DNA of 64,000 nt from Paracholeplasma brassicae (GTDB lineage Bacteria; Bacillota_I; Bacilli_A; Acholeplasmatales; UBA5453): the NCBI RefSeq assembly GCF_000967915.1, contig NC_022549.1, forward strand, positions 62,001 through 126,000. Direction: 5' to 3'. A program made the translations under genes and the position numbers. Shown here in pieces: positions 46,825 through 56,434 of this stretch. The number at the start of each line of letters is the position of its first letter. The first letter of the stretch is position 1. A model generated the notes under the pieces. The model did not search any database, was not told where the DNA came from, and was given only the letters and a program-made list of their open reading frames with translations.

Positions 46825-48194
46825 GACAAAGTAAGAAACTCTTATTATTCATCACACTAATTCTACTAGTCTTTGGCTTGGCTTCTTGTCAAAAAGACGC
46901 AAAACCGCCAGTCTATGAGGAAGACCTGACGATGCATATTGGTGCTTGGGTTTCCCCAAGCACGGTAAAAGACGAAAATGGTAATTATAAATACATTACC
47001 CTTGAACAATACCAACGGATTAAAGATTCAGGGATTAATGTGATTTACGCTTTGTATGAACACATTGATCTAAATGCGACACTGCTTGCGCTTGATTTAT
47101 CTGAACAAGTCGGTATTGAATACTACGTGAGAGATTCAAGGATTGCGGGTTTATTTCAAGACATCTTTGATTCAAATGGCAATGTGATTCAAAGTGAGTA
47201 TGAGGACGACCTAGAAATCTTCTTAAATGCGATTGAAACTTATAAGGATCATCCGGCATTTAAAGGGCATTTGATTGTGGATGAGCCAAGTGCTGATTTA
47301 TATCAGTGGTTAGGTTTTTATCATGAGGTCTACCAACAATACTTACCAGATAAAGATTTCTATGTGAACTTATTTCCAACATACGCTAGCCTTGCGGCAC
47401 GAGGTGACAGGGATTATGAGGATTATATTGGAGAATACATTGATGTGGTAAAACCAAAATTTGTTTCTTATGATCATTACCCTTTAATGTTGTTTTATGA
47501 AGAATCTGTTTTAACCGATGATTATCTATTAAACCTAGAGATAGTTGCGACAAAGTCAAAAGAAGCGGGACTACCATTTTGGTTATTCTTACAAAGTGTC
47601 GGGTATTTTAATATCACAGGGACACAACGTAGAGACATCACAGAAGCAGACTTAAGGTTTCAAAGTGCGGTAGCGATGGCTTATGGCACTAAAGGTATCC
47701 AGCACTTCACGTACTGGACACCAGATAGTGGTGGCATTGAATCCTTCTCGGATGCCTTTATTGATAAAGATGGCGAAAAAACACCAACGTATGATGCAGG
47801 TACTAAAGTGAATCATGAAATTTTGAGTTTTGATCACGTGTATTTGAGTTTTGATTGGCAATCGGTGATGACGTATTCAACCACACCCGATTTTCCAAAC
47901 ACCAACTTTCGAATGATCAACAAAGAAGAATCACATAAGCGTATCAAGAGCTTTAAAGGCACCGAAGACGTTTTAATGGGGACCTTTAAAGGACAAAACA
48001 AAGAAGATGGGTTTATGGTGGTTAATTTCACAGACCCAGCGTTTGGTAAATCAAACGATGTAACAATCACATTTAATGACGCAACGCATGCGCTTGTCTA
48101 CATTGATGGGGTTGAACAAACCGTGAAGTTAAATAAAGGCAAACTCACACTAAACTTAGCAAGTGGATCTAGTGCGTTTGTGATTCCATACTAA
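46821..48194 (+). CDS. Putative TIM-barrel glycoside hydrolase lipoprotein, paralogue 1
   Basis: A 457-residue lipoprotein with lipobox LASC near residue 23. A barrel-like domain (residues 35-340) has HIGAWVSP, GINVIYALYE, YYVRDSRI, LIVDEPSADL (candidate acid/base Glu in DEP near 155), YVNLFPTYAS, FVSYDHYPL, LPFWLFLQS and AYGTKGIQHFTYW. A short beta domain follows (350-457). The pattern resembles clan GH-A-type hydrolases, but I cannot assign a family. Two paralogues lie in the same operon (53911 and 55286). It should act at the outer membrane face on a rhamnose-containing glycan. Confidence 0.7.
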   Translation: MRQSKKLLLFITLILLVFGLASCQKDAKPPVYEEDLTMHIGAWVSPSTVKDENGNYKYITLEQYQRIKDSGINVIYALYEHIDLNATLLALDLSEQVGIEYYVRDSRIAGLFQDIFDSNGNVIQSEYEDDLEIFLNAIETYKDHPAFKGHLIVDEPSADLYQWLGFYHEVYQQYLPDKDFYVNLFPTYASLAARGDRDYEDYIGEYIDVVKPKFVSYDHYPLMLFYEESVLTDDYLLNLEIVATKSKEAGLPFWLFLQSVGYFNITGTQRRDITEADLRFQSAVAMAYGTKGIQHFTYWTPDSGGIESFSDAFIDKDGEKTPTYDAGTKVNHEILSFDHVYLSFDWQSVMTYSTTPDFPNTNFRMINKEESHKRIKSFKGTEDVLMGTFKGQNKEDGFMVVNFTDPAFGKSNDVTITFNDATHALVYIDGVEQTVKLNKGKLTLNLASGSSAFVIPY

Positions 48195-48210
48195 GAATGA
48201 GGGAGAATAT

Positions 48211-49545
48211 ATGAAAAAAGTTGTATTAGTACTACTGAGTATTACCTTAACCTTGAGTCTTGCTGCTTGCGGCAAGAAGAAAGAAGATTCTGGTAAAGAG
48301 CGATTAGTCATCGCGTTTGCTGAGGCGGGTTATGGTAGAGGATGGCTAGAAAATTTAAAGACCGCGTTTGAAGCGGAAAATGAAAACGTTGAGATTGTCC
48401 TTGATGGCAATCCAAACATGACCGCGAATGCGGGACCAAAGATTGAAAGCGGTAGAGATCTAGCTGACATTTATTTCTTATTAGAAACAAACTGGCAGCG
48501 CTGGGCAACCAGGGGTTATTTAGAACCACTAGATGATCTTTATGAGATGGAGACTGAGCCAGGGGTAACCTTAGAGGATAAACTCATTGACGAAGTCGTT
48601 GAGTTTGGACGTATTGGCGACAATATTTACGCCCTACCTTGGAATGATGGCGTCACTGGCCTTGTGTATAACTCAAAGATGTTTAGAGACAAGGGCTGGG
48701 AAGTACCAGAAACAGTCAATGATCTAATTGATTTAACTGAGCAAATCAAAACCGAAGGTGCTGGTGTTAAGCCATTCACATGGCCTGGGCAATATTCAGC
48801 TTATTGGAACTTTGTGGTCTACGGTTGGTGGGCACAATACGAAGGCTTAGAAGCCATGAATGAGTTTTATCAGTTTGAATCCCCTGAGGTATTCAAACAA
48901 GAAGGCAAGTTAAAAGCATTAGAAGCTTATGAAACTTTAATTGGTGATCAAAGTAACAGTACAGCAGGTGTGAATGGTTTAATTCACACACAAGCTCAAA
49001 TGCAGTTTATCAATGGGTTTGCGGCAATGATTCCTAATGGTTTATGGATTGAATCTGAAATGAAAGCGGCACTACCTGCTGGATTTGAAATGAAGATGAT
49101 GCCAATTCCTACGATTGAAGGGGCAAAAGAACCAAAAATCAATAACTCAATGCTTGGTGATTTTATTGTGGTACCTAAACAAGCAAGAAATAAAGAACTT
49201 GCTAAAGAATTTTTGAGATTTATGGCAGAAGACAAACAATTACTACAGTATACAAAAGACACAGGCACACCAAGACCATTTGAATATGATCCAACTACAA
49301 TTGAAGGATTAAGTCCATTTATCTTAAGTGCATTAGAAATATGGAAAAACAGTAAGAGTTTTTATATCATCTCAAAGAGTCCGCTTTATTATGGTGTGTA
49401 TGTCAATACATTCCCTAAGAGTGGGGCACCTTATGGGGATATTTATTTAGGAGAAGAATCGGCACAGTCGGTTTGGAATGGGGACTACCAATACGTTTTC
49501 GAACGTTGGGATGAATTCAAACGAAACGCAGGCATGACTGATTAA
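48211..49545 (+). CDS. Family 1 sugar-binding lipoprotein of the rhamnose-glycan ABC importer
   Basis: A 444-residue lipoprotein (lipobox LAAC) typical of CUT1-type binding proteins: FEAENENVEIVLDG near residue 50, LADIYFLLETNWQRW, YALPWNDGVTGLVYNSK (near 132), FAMIPNGLWIE-like and LGDFIVVPKQA segments. It captures oligosaccharides and delivers them to the two permeases whose genes lie downstream. A GAGGGAG ribosome site precedes the ATG. Ligand identity (rhamnose-containing oligosaccharide) is inferred from the operon only. Confidence 0.88.
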   Translation: MKKVVLVLLSITLTLSLAACGKKKEDSGKERLVIAFAEAGYGRGWLENLKTAFEAENENVEIVLDGNPNMTANAGPKIESGRDLADIYFLLETNWQRWATRGYLEPLDDLYEMETEPGVTLEDKLIDEVVEFGRIGDNIYALPWNDGVTGLVYNSKMFRDKGWEVPETVNDLIDLTEQIKTEGAGVKPFTWPGQYSAYWNFVVYGWWAQYEGLEAMNEFYQFESPEVFKQEGKLKALEAYETLIGDQSNSTAGVNGLIHTQAQMQFINGFAAMIPNGLWIESEMKAALPAGFEMKMMPIPTIEGAKEPKINNSMLGDFIVVPKQARNKELAKEFLRFMAEDKQLLQYTKDTGTPRPFEYDPTTIEGLSPFILSALEIWKNSKSFYIISKSPLYYGVYVNTFPKSGAPYGDIYLGEESAQSVWNGDYQYVFERWDEFKRNAGMTD

Positions 49546-49562
49546 AATTAGGAGTTTAGCGG

Positions 49563-50555
49563 ATGACAAAAAATCGTATCAGACAACAACTAAATCGGTT
49601 TAAACATTTTTTGGTAGAGACGTTTGAGAATGTCTTTAGACTAGACAAATCGTACAAGGCAAAAAGAAGAAGACAAAAACGATTCTTCATCTTCATGATG
49701 CTTTTCTTACCAGTGACGCATTTCCTTGTTTTCTTTGTTTACGTGAACATTGATACGATTATTTTATCCTTTCAACGATTTGATTATTACACAGGGGACT
49801 ATAAGTTTGTTTGGTTTGAAAACTATCAACAAGTCATAAGAGATTTAAGAGAGTTACCTCAAATGAAACAAACGGTGATCAATTCGTTTATGTTCTTACC
49901 GATTACCAATTTTATTACCCTACCATTATCAATTATTAGTGCGTATTTCATCTTTCGAGGTGTGCCTGGTAGAGGGCTATTTAAAGTACTCTTTTTCCTA
50001 CCATCCATCATATCGATTGTGGTACTCACAATGGCATTTCAATTCATGTTTGATCCTTTGTTTGGACCAATAAACCAATTACTCGCTGAATTAGGCATTC
50101 AGCCAGTGGGTGGTTGGTTTGGGACAAAGGGGACAGCCATGAACATGGTTTATCTTTACTGTATTTGGGCAGGTATCGGATTTAACATGGTCTTAATCAA
50201 TGGTGCCATTTCAAGACTTCCAAGTGAAGTCATTGAATCAGGCAGACTTGATGGGGTATCTATGTATACTGAATTAACTAAAATCATCATTCCAATGATT
50301 TGGCCTACCATCACAACCCTGTTTGTGATAGGCACAACGGCGGTGTTTACGATCTTCTTGCAAATTCTACTATTAACCAATGGTGGACCAAGTGGTTCAA
50401 CAAAAACAATCGCGTATCTCATTGTAGAGATGGTACAATCGGGGGATTATACCACACCTGCAGCGTTTGGAATGATATTCACATTGGTGGCGATTCCTTT
50501 AATCATGTTCATTAAGTGGGGCATGGAAAAAATAGGAGAAAACGTTGAGTATTAG
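49563..50555 (+). CDS. ABC sugar permease, MalF/UgpA type
   Basis: A 330-residue membrane protein with a basic cytosolic N-terminal extension and six hydrophobic segments. The EAA-type ATPase contact loop is visible as EVIESGRLDGVSMYTELTKI (about residues 223-242). It forms the import channel with the permease encoded at 53075. The carbohydrate-binding protein gene at 50603 interrupts the usual permease-permease order. No ATPase gene is in the operon; CUT1 systems often use one shared MsmX-type ATPase encoded elsewhere. Confidence 0.9.
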   Translation: MTKNRIRQQLNRFKHFLVETFENVFRLDKSYKAKRRRQKRFFIFMMLFLPVTHFLVFFVYVNIDTIILSFQRFDYYTGDYKFVWFENYQQVIRDLRELPQMKQTVINSFMFLPITNFITLPLSIISAYFIFRGVPGRGLFKVLFFLPSIISIVVLTMAFQFMFDPLFGPINQLLAELGIQPVGGWFGTKGTAMNMVYLYCIWAGIGFNMVLINGAISRLPSEVIESGRLDGVSMYTELTKIIIPMIWPTITTLFVIGTTAVFTIFLQILLLTNGGPSGSTKTIAYLIVEMVQSGDYTTPAAFGMIFTLVAIPLIMFIKWGMEKIGENVEY

Positions 50556-50563
50556 GTATTAAT

Positions 50564-50584
50564 GGTATCTAAGGATACCTTAAA
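50564..50584 (+). other. Small intercistronic hairpin
   Basis: GGTATC/GATACC with a 4-base loop, followed by a weak TTAAATA. It lies between the first permease and the surface protein gene and could tune downstream expression or be an mRNA processing site. Confidence 0.35.
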
Positions 50585-50602
50585 TAAAAAGAGGAGAAAA
50601 AA

Positions 50603-53047
50603 ATGCGAAAGATTAGTTTCATCAAAAAGAGTTTGTTAGCAGTACTATTCTTATTTAGCGTGAGTTCTGTGTTTGTATTCACAAGCCACGCAGCAGTGAT
50701 GAGCGAAACCTTTTTAAATGATTCATTCGATGGCGGAATGAATGATGAAAAATGGCAAGTCGTCAATGACACAACAGAAGCCATCGGCTATTTAGGCGAT
50801 GCAGGTACACTACGTTACGTTGATACAACCGGTGCAGAAGAAGTCATGATGACCACAAACCCACTCACCTCAGGTGAAGGTGTGACAGGGTATAGTGTTG
50901 AGTTTGATTTCTTATACCAGTCTGCCGATTGGGGCGACTGGTTTGGGTTTGCATTTAACAAAACAGAAATTGTAAAAGGGTTAGATTGGGGTAAAGGCGG
51001 TTACTTAATGGGCCGTATCTCAAGCCTTCAAATTAATAACCCAAGCGACACCGTCGATGGACCAAGTTCGGCTTCACCAAATGCATTAACGACGTTTGAG
51101 GAAATGACACCTTCGGTTGCAAGCATTGCAAACGTCAATGTCAGATTCAAATTCGTTTATACAACAGCGACAAAGAAATTAGAGCTTTATTACGATAAAG
51201 TTTCTGAGACAATGGATATGTCAACCTTAAGAAACACCTTTACGTTCGGTAGCTTATCCTTAGAAGAAGATTATCATTTTGCGATTGTCTCATCAAGTAA
51301 GGGGTTATATGAACTCGATAACCTAAAGATTGAAAAATTAACCGCTACTGAATCAATTCTTTATGTTGAGTCAGATTTTGAATCTGCTGAACTACCAGAA
51401 GAAATAACGTTGGCCGTTTCAGATAAATTCTCATATGGTCCAGCAAAAGCACTTGATTTAAATAATCCAGCGCTAGGCGCAATGATTCTATCAAAAAACC
51501 CAGTGGTGGTTAATCCAAACGTGGATAAAAAATTACATATGGCTTACCAACAAAATCTAACTCAACTTGATCTAGATAAAAAGACCGGTGTTGTTTATGG
51601 TGTTGAAGCCTTAACAGACACGTTAGTCACTGAAGGTGTGGTTCATATTTATTTTGTTAATCGTGACGTAGCAGGCACACCAACGACATTCATTGGTGCA
51701 ACCATGGGCGATGGCGAAGCATTAGTTCAAGTTCTTGCGGAAAGATCGCTTGACTTAAACTTAGCAAGTACTGGTTATATTGATGTTGAGTTATCATTTG
51801 GTGCATTTAATAATGTTCATGTGAACTTAGCTGATTTAAAGCATTACGACTTTAAAGCAGGCGCTACCATTGGTCACTTCGGTTTTACTGGTGAGGTAGG
51901 CACAAGACTACTTGTCGATAACTTTACATCAAAAGCATATACCTATTATGATCAAAGTCAAGCACCTGATTTAGCTGAAAACTTTGAAACAAGTTACCTA
52001 GATTCAAACCTTTGGGAAATCTATAACTCGAAAGACCTTCGTCCAGGCACTGAGATGCCATTATTCCCAACCACTAAAGGCATCTACATTGAAAATGGTA
52101 AGTTAAACTTTGATGTGGCTGGTGAATCAGCTCGTTTAATCACGAAACACGATTACGCGAATGTTGAGGTTCGTTTCTCATTAGAAGATTTTAATCAACC
52201 AATCACGCCAAGAAATGAAGATGGCGAAATTGGTGGGGTTGAAGTACCTACAACTTATTATGTAGCATTAAGCTTTGGTTATGAATCTACCTTACAAAAC
52301 TTCTGGAATGTACCTACTATTATTTTCCAAGCCAGAGATGGTGGGGCAGTGATTTATACACTTAACATGAATGATGCAACCGTGTATTCGGTTGATACGG
52401 CATTACTGCTAAGTGCGGATGAAAACAAAGATGAAACATTTGAGTTTAAAGTGATCGCTTTAAATGGAAAAGTTTCCATTTGGATGAAACGTGCCTCAGA
52501 CCCAGTCACATTATTTGATGGTGCACCACTGTTAACCTACGAAGACGTCAACACCAAAGGTCGTGTGGCACTTGCTTCAAGTGCGTCTGGTTCATTTAAA
52601 CTTGATGACGTGAGTATCGTTAAAATGGGTGGCGAGTTCTCAAAACCTGAAATCACTGATTCAGTAGATCCTATGACACTTGTCAAACCAGTCATTACCA
52701 TAAATAACACAAAACCTGTACAGTTTGAACAAAACAGCACAGACGTCGTTGATTTAAAAACGTATTTTACAGTAACAGATAATAAAGACAGCATTACAAT
52801 TACCGATCAAATGATCAACAATGGTGGGTTTGACTTAACAAAAGTGGGTCAATACACCATAAGCTTAACCGTGACAGATAGTGATGGTAATCAATCGGTT
52901 GAACATGTCATCTTAAGTGTTTATCCAGAAGTGCCTGAAGCACAAAAGTCAAATACAGCTTTAGTGGCCTCACTTACCAGTGTGGTTGCACTTGGTGTTG
53001 GTTTTGGTGTGGCATTTGTCGTGTTTAAGAAAGTTAAAAAAATCTAA
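50603..53047 (+). CDS. Surface-anchored carbohydrate-binding protein with Ig-like domain
   Basis: An 814-residue protein with an N-terminal signal peptide (cleavage likely after SHA near residue 31). Three LamG/concanavalin-like jelly-roll domains (about 32-250, 255-455 and 460-680) contain motifs such as DSFDGGMNDEKWQV, YELDNLKIE and SFKLDDVSIV. An Ig-like DUF5011-type domain follows (about 700-780), then a C-terminal membrane helix with a VFKKVKKI tail. No LPXTG motif is present, so it is anchored by the helix. It probably gathers polysaccharide near the importer. Its gene lies between the two permease genes. Confidence 0.75.
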   Translation: MRKISFIKKSLLAVLFLFSVSSVFVFTSHAAVMSETFLNDSFDGGMNDEKWQVVNDTTEAIGYLGDAGTLRYVDTTGAEEVMMTTNPLTSGEGVTGYSVEFDFLYQSADWGDWFGFAFNKTEIVKGLDWGKGGYLMGRISSLQINNPSDTVDGPSSASPNALTTFEEMTPSVASIANVNVRFKFVYTTATKKLELYYDKVSETMDMSTLRNTFTFGSLSLEEDYHFAIVSSSKGLYELDNLKIEKLTATESILYVESDFESAELPEEITLAVSDKFSYGPAKALDLNNPALGAMILSKNPVVVNPNVDKKLHMAYQQNLTQLDLDKKTGVVYGVEALTDTLVTEGVVHIYFVNRDVAGTPTTFIGATMGDGEALVQVLAERSLDLNLASTGYIDVELSFGAFNNVHVNLADLKHYDFKAGATIGHFGFTGEVGTRLLVDNFTSKAYTYYDQSQAPDLAENFETSYLDSNLWEIYNSKDLRPGTEMPLFPTTKGIYIENGKLNFDVAGESARLITKHDYANVEVRFSLEDFNQPITPRNEDGEIGGVEVPTTYYVALSFGYESTLQNFWNVPTIIFQARDGGAVIYTLNMNDATVYSVDTALLLSADENKDETFEFKVIALNGKVSIWMKRASDPVTLFDGAPLLTYEDVNTKGRVALASSASGSFKLDDVSIVKMGGEFSKPEITDSVDPMTLVKPVITINNTKPVQFEQNSTDVVDLKTYFTVTDNKDSITITDQMINNGGFDLTKVGQYTISLTVTDSDGNQSVEHVILSVYPEVPEAQKSNTALVASLTSVVALGVGFGVAFVVFKKVKKI

Positions 53048-53074
53048 TTAAAGATAAATAAGTGGGGTTAAAAA

Positions 53075-53914
53075 ATGAAACAGTCGTTTACAGAAAAAGT
53101 TATATTAGGTATTGTGTTTGTCATCTTTACAGCTTATGCAATATCCTTAGTGTTCCCATTTGCGTGGGCACTAATCAATTCGTTTAAAACGAGTGTGGAG
53201 TTTTTTAACATCGATAACGTCTGGAAAATACCATCAAAATGGATGGTTTCCAACTACGTGAATGTGTTATCCGAATATGAAATCGGAAAGATGTTTTTAA
53301 GAAGTATCTACGTAACGGTGGCGGGTACCGGCCTTGCGGTCATGATGTCTGCCACCACCGCTTACGTGGTTAGTAAATATGAGTTTAAGTTAAGAAACCT
53401 AATTTATATTACTGCAGTGACTGTGATGGTCATTCCAACAGTAGGCTCATTATCTGCAACCTTTAAGTTGGTCAATAACCTAGGGCTTTACAACAACCTG
53501 TGGTTATTTCCAATCATTTATGCGGGTGGTTTTGGGTTTGGCTTCTTATTACTCTATGCGTATTTTAAAGGTATTTCTTGGACTTACGCAGAAGCGGCTT
53601 TTGTTGATGGGGCTACTGATTTTGATGTGTTCTTCAAAATCATGATTCCTCAAGCAAAACCAGCACTTGTCGCGTTAGGGATTATCCAAGGGATCAATGT
53701 GTGGAATGATTTCTTTGCCCCATTTATGTTTATCCCAGAAAAAAAGACATTGGCGGTTGGGTTGCAAGATTTAGTTAACATCATGCAATACCGTGCCGAA
53801 TGGCCAAAGATGTTTGCGGCAATGATTATTTCAGCGTTACCGATTATTATTGTATTTGTCATATTCCAAAAGACAATTATGGAAAATACTGTGGCTGGAG
53901 GGTTAAAAGGATGA
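53075..53914 (+). CDS. ABC sugar permease, MalG/UgpE type
   Basis: A 279-residue protein with six hydrophobic segments. The EAA loop reads YAEAAFVDGATDFDVFFKI (about residues 171-189). It ends with MENTVAGGLKG, a common C-terminus for MalG-type subunits. It pairs with the permease encoded at 49563. Its stop overlaps the next start by ATGA. Confidence 0.92.
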   Translation: MKQSFTEKVILGIVFVIFTAYAISLVFPFAWALINSFKTSVEFFNIDNVWKIPSKWMVSNYVNVLSEYEIGKMFLRSIYVTVAGTGLAVMMSATTAYVVSKYEFKLRNLIYITAVTVMVIPTVGSLSATFKLVNNLGLYNNLWLFPIIYAGGFGFGFLLLYAYFKGISWTYAEAAFVDGATDFDVFFKIMIPQAKPALVALGIIQGINVWNDFFAPFMFIPEKKTLAVGLQDLVNIMQYRAEWPKMFAAMIISALPIIIVFVIFQKTIMENTVAGGLKG

Positions 53915-55302
53915 GTCAAAGAAAACATTTAATCTTACTATTAATGGCACTTTTGGTGCTAACGGTTTCTGCTTGTGGCAAAAAAGAAAAAAAAGAAGAA
54001 GAGAAACCCTATGAGTTTAACTTAAGTGAAACGCCTGTTTATAAATATCAGTTTTGGAATCAAGACCAAGACAGTTTACCGATTGGGGTTTGGTCAGATC
54101 CACCAGCAGCTAATTTCGCTGGTATCTATAACAACCCAGATTTAATCAATGAACAACAATACGCATGGATTAAAGAATCCGGTGTCAATGTGGTTTATGG
54201 TCTATATAATAACATCGTCCTAAATAAAGAAGATGTGATGAGGTCACTTGATTTATCAGAACAATACGATATTACCTATTTGGTTAGAGATTCTCAAGTG
54301 ACAGGCTCCTATGATGACGACGACATTGAGCTATTAAGAAATACATTAAACCTTTATAAAGAGCACCCTGCTTTTGGCGGATCGATGGTGGTAGATGAAC
54401 CGGGTACGGCAAGTTTTGCTAATCTTGGAAATCTTCATAAGAACTATCAAACCATCGTCTCTGATCGTGCGTTTTATATTAATATGCTACCAAACTACGC
54501 AAGTAAAAACCAATTGGTTAATGGTGCGGTTGGTGGTACATTAAATGATTCATCGATTACTTACGAACGTTACATGAACGCCTACATCGATCAAGTCAAA
54601 CCAGAGTTCTATTCGTATGATTTTTACCCATTTGTGGGTATGGAGTATGCAAAAATGCGTAGTGGGTATTTCGCACAAATGGCACAAATCAGAGAAATTA
54701 CATTAAATGCTGGGATTCCATTTTGGACATTCATCCAAGCATCGAGCTGGGCACCAAGTTCGCTACGTGTGCCAAATCAAACAGAAATCTACTGGCAGGT
54801 CGCAACCTCTATCGCTATGGGTGCCAAGGGGATTCAATACTTTATGTATTACACCTCGATGGAACAAGGTGCGGAATCGTTTAGCGGTGGAATGGTCGAT
54901 CAAAACGGCAATAAAAACCCAATGTATGATTACGTGAAAAACGCAAACATACATTTAAAGACGATTGAATCAATCATCATGAACGCCTCAAACGAAGGTG
55001 TGATGGTTCATGGGGATTCACCTGATGAAATACCAACTAGTGTGATTAAAACAACCTATAGTGGCCTTAATCACTTAAGTGGTGATGACATGCTTGTTGG
55101 TTTATTCAACTATAAACAAAAGCCAGCCTATTACGTAGTTAACAATTCATTAACGAACCTAAGTGGTAGTCACACAATCACCTTTGATCAAGCATTTACA
55201 ATCAATGTCTATGAAGGCAGTCAAATGAGAACCATTACAACAAATGAGCTAACGCTTACAATTGGAGCAGGAGAGGGTGTATTAATTGAAATCGTATCTT
55301 AA
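53911..55302 (+). CDS. Putative TIM-barrel glycoside hydrolase lipoprotein, paralogue 2
   Basis: A 463-residue lipoprotein (lipobox VSAC near residue 22), the closest relative in build to the protein at 46821. Shared features are PIGVWSDPP, GVNVVYGLYN, YLVRDSQV, MVVDEPGTAS (candidate catalytic Glu), YINMLPNYAS, FYSYDFYPF, IPFWTFIQAS, IYWQVATSIAMGAKGIQYF and a C-terminal beta domain. Start 53911 (ATGA overlap with the permease, lipoprotein signal right behind it) is chosen over an in-frame ATG at 53800 inside the permease gene. The outer-face location suggests primary attack on the glycan. Confidence 0.7.
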   Translation: MSQRKHLILLLMALLVLTVSACGKKEKKEEEKPYEFNLSETPVYKYQFWNQDQDSLPIGVWSDPPAANFAGIYNNPDLINEQQYAWIKESGVNVVYGLYNNIVLNKEDVMRSLDLSEQYDITYLVRDSQVTGSYDDDDIELLRNTLNLYKEHPAFGGSMVVDEPGTASFANLGNLHKNYQTIVSDRAFYINMLPNYASKNQLVNGAVGGTLNDSSITYERYMNAYIDQVKPEFYSYDFYPFVGMEYAKMRSGYFAQMAQIREITLNAGIPFWTFIQASSWAPSSLRVPNQTEIYWQVATSIAMGAKGIQYFMYYTSMEQGAESFSGGMVDQNGNKNPMYDYVKNANIHLKTIESIIMNASNEGVMVHGDSPDEIPTSVIKTTYSGLNHLSGDDMLVGLFNYKQKPAYYVVNNSLTNLSGSHTITFDQAFTINVYEGSQMRTITTNELTLTIGAGEGVLIEIVS

Positions 55303-56434
55303 GGCATTTCCATTTCTAAATGAAGGACAAATGCTGATTGGTGCGTGGATAGCCCCACCGCACCAACTAGAAAATTTAAAAAGTAATTTTAATACACTAG
55401 AACAATACCGTCTAATCAAAGAAGCAGGCATTAATACCATATATGGGCTTTATGAAACACCAGAAAAAGAGCCGGTTGAGGTGCTTAAAGCAATTAGTTA
55501 TGCTAAAGAGGTTGGGATTTCTTATTTGGTTAGAGACCCAAGAATTGAACATACAACCTCAAGTGAACAACTCAATCTTCAAACAAAGTCTTATTTAAAA
55601 GAAGCCGCTGGCATTCTAGTCTATGACGAACCGGGCATTGAACAATATAAGCGTCTTAATACGCTTTATAATGACTTTAAGACGTTATACCCAGATAAGT
55701 TATTCTATGTGAACTTAATGCCCTTACACGCGAATCAAAACCAGTTGTACTGGGGCGCATGGCGTGGGGCTGAAGAAGCCTTAGAAGAGGTTGATGCACT
55801 TAGGTATTACAAAGACTACATCAAAGCATTAAAACTACCTTATCTGTCTTATGACTTCTACCCATTTGAAGGTGAATTTCCAAGCATAAGAAGTGACTAC
55901 TTTGAACAGTTAAAACTCATTTATGAGCTAACCAAAGAAGCCTCACTCATACCGATTTGTTTTATTCAAACGTGTTCGTTTAACACACACGTTAGAATTC
56001 CAAACAAAACAGAAGTGTTATGGCAAGTGAATACCTCACTCGCCTATGGCACCAAAGGCATTCAGTATTTTACGTATTTCTTACCTGAAAATAATCACCT
56101 TGAACAATTTAAAGGGGCAATAATTAACCATGAGGGAAAAAGAACACCGCTTTATGAGGCAGTAAAAGATATTAATCAGTGGGTAAACCAAATCGGCAGG
56201 TACTTAATTGACGCCGAGGTGATTGAAATCAATCATACAGAAGACGTGATAAAAACGACCCTTAATCATAAAGGTGAAACCTACTTATTTTATTGTAACG
56301 CCTCACTTGTAAAGAGAATGACGTATCAATCAAACATAAATGAATCAATCATTAGTCAAAATCAAGCAACCCCTGGTGCACTTATCACGCTAGAACCAGG
56401 AGAAGCAATCTTAATCAAAAGGAGCGAAACATGA
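55286..56434 (+). CDS. Putative TIM-barrel glycoside hydrolase, cytosolic paralogue 3
   Basis: A 382-residue protein without signal peptide, which begins at TTG behind AGGAGAGGGTG inside the end of the previous gene (17-base overlap). The barrel motifs match its two lipoprotein paralogues: LIGAWIAPP, GINTIYGLYE, YLVRDPRI, ILVYDEPG, YVNLMPLHAN, YLSYDFYPF, VLWQVNTSLAYGTKGIQYF. The absent signal suggests that it works on imported oligosaccharides. The pairing of outside and inside versions of one enzyme family supports a shared linkage specificity. Confidence 0.7.
   Translation: MKSYLKAFPFLNEGQMLIGAWIAPPHQLENLKSNFNTLEQYRLIKEAGINTIYGLYETPEKEPVEVLKAISYAKEVGISYLVRDPRIEHTTSSEQLNLQTKSYLKEAAGILVYDEPGIEQYKRLNTLYNDFKTLYPDKLFYVNLMPLHANQNQLYWGAWRGAEEALEEVDALRYYKDYIKALKLPYLSYDFYPFEGEFPSIRSDYFEQLKLIYELTKEASLIPICFIQTCSFNTHVRIPNKTEVLWQVNTSLAYGTKGIQYFTYFLPENNHLEQFKGAIINHEGKRTPLYEAVKDINQWVNQIGRYLIDAEVIEINHTEDVIKTTLNHKGETYLFYCNASLVKRMTYQSNINESIISQNQATPGALITLEPGEAILIKRSET

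Noticed and set aside
53800-53910. Upstream in-frame extension of the second hydrolase lipoprotein
   Set aside because: It lies inside the permease gene and would bury the lipoprotein signal; the ATGA overlap at 53911 gives a normal lipobox protein.
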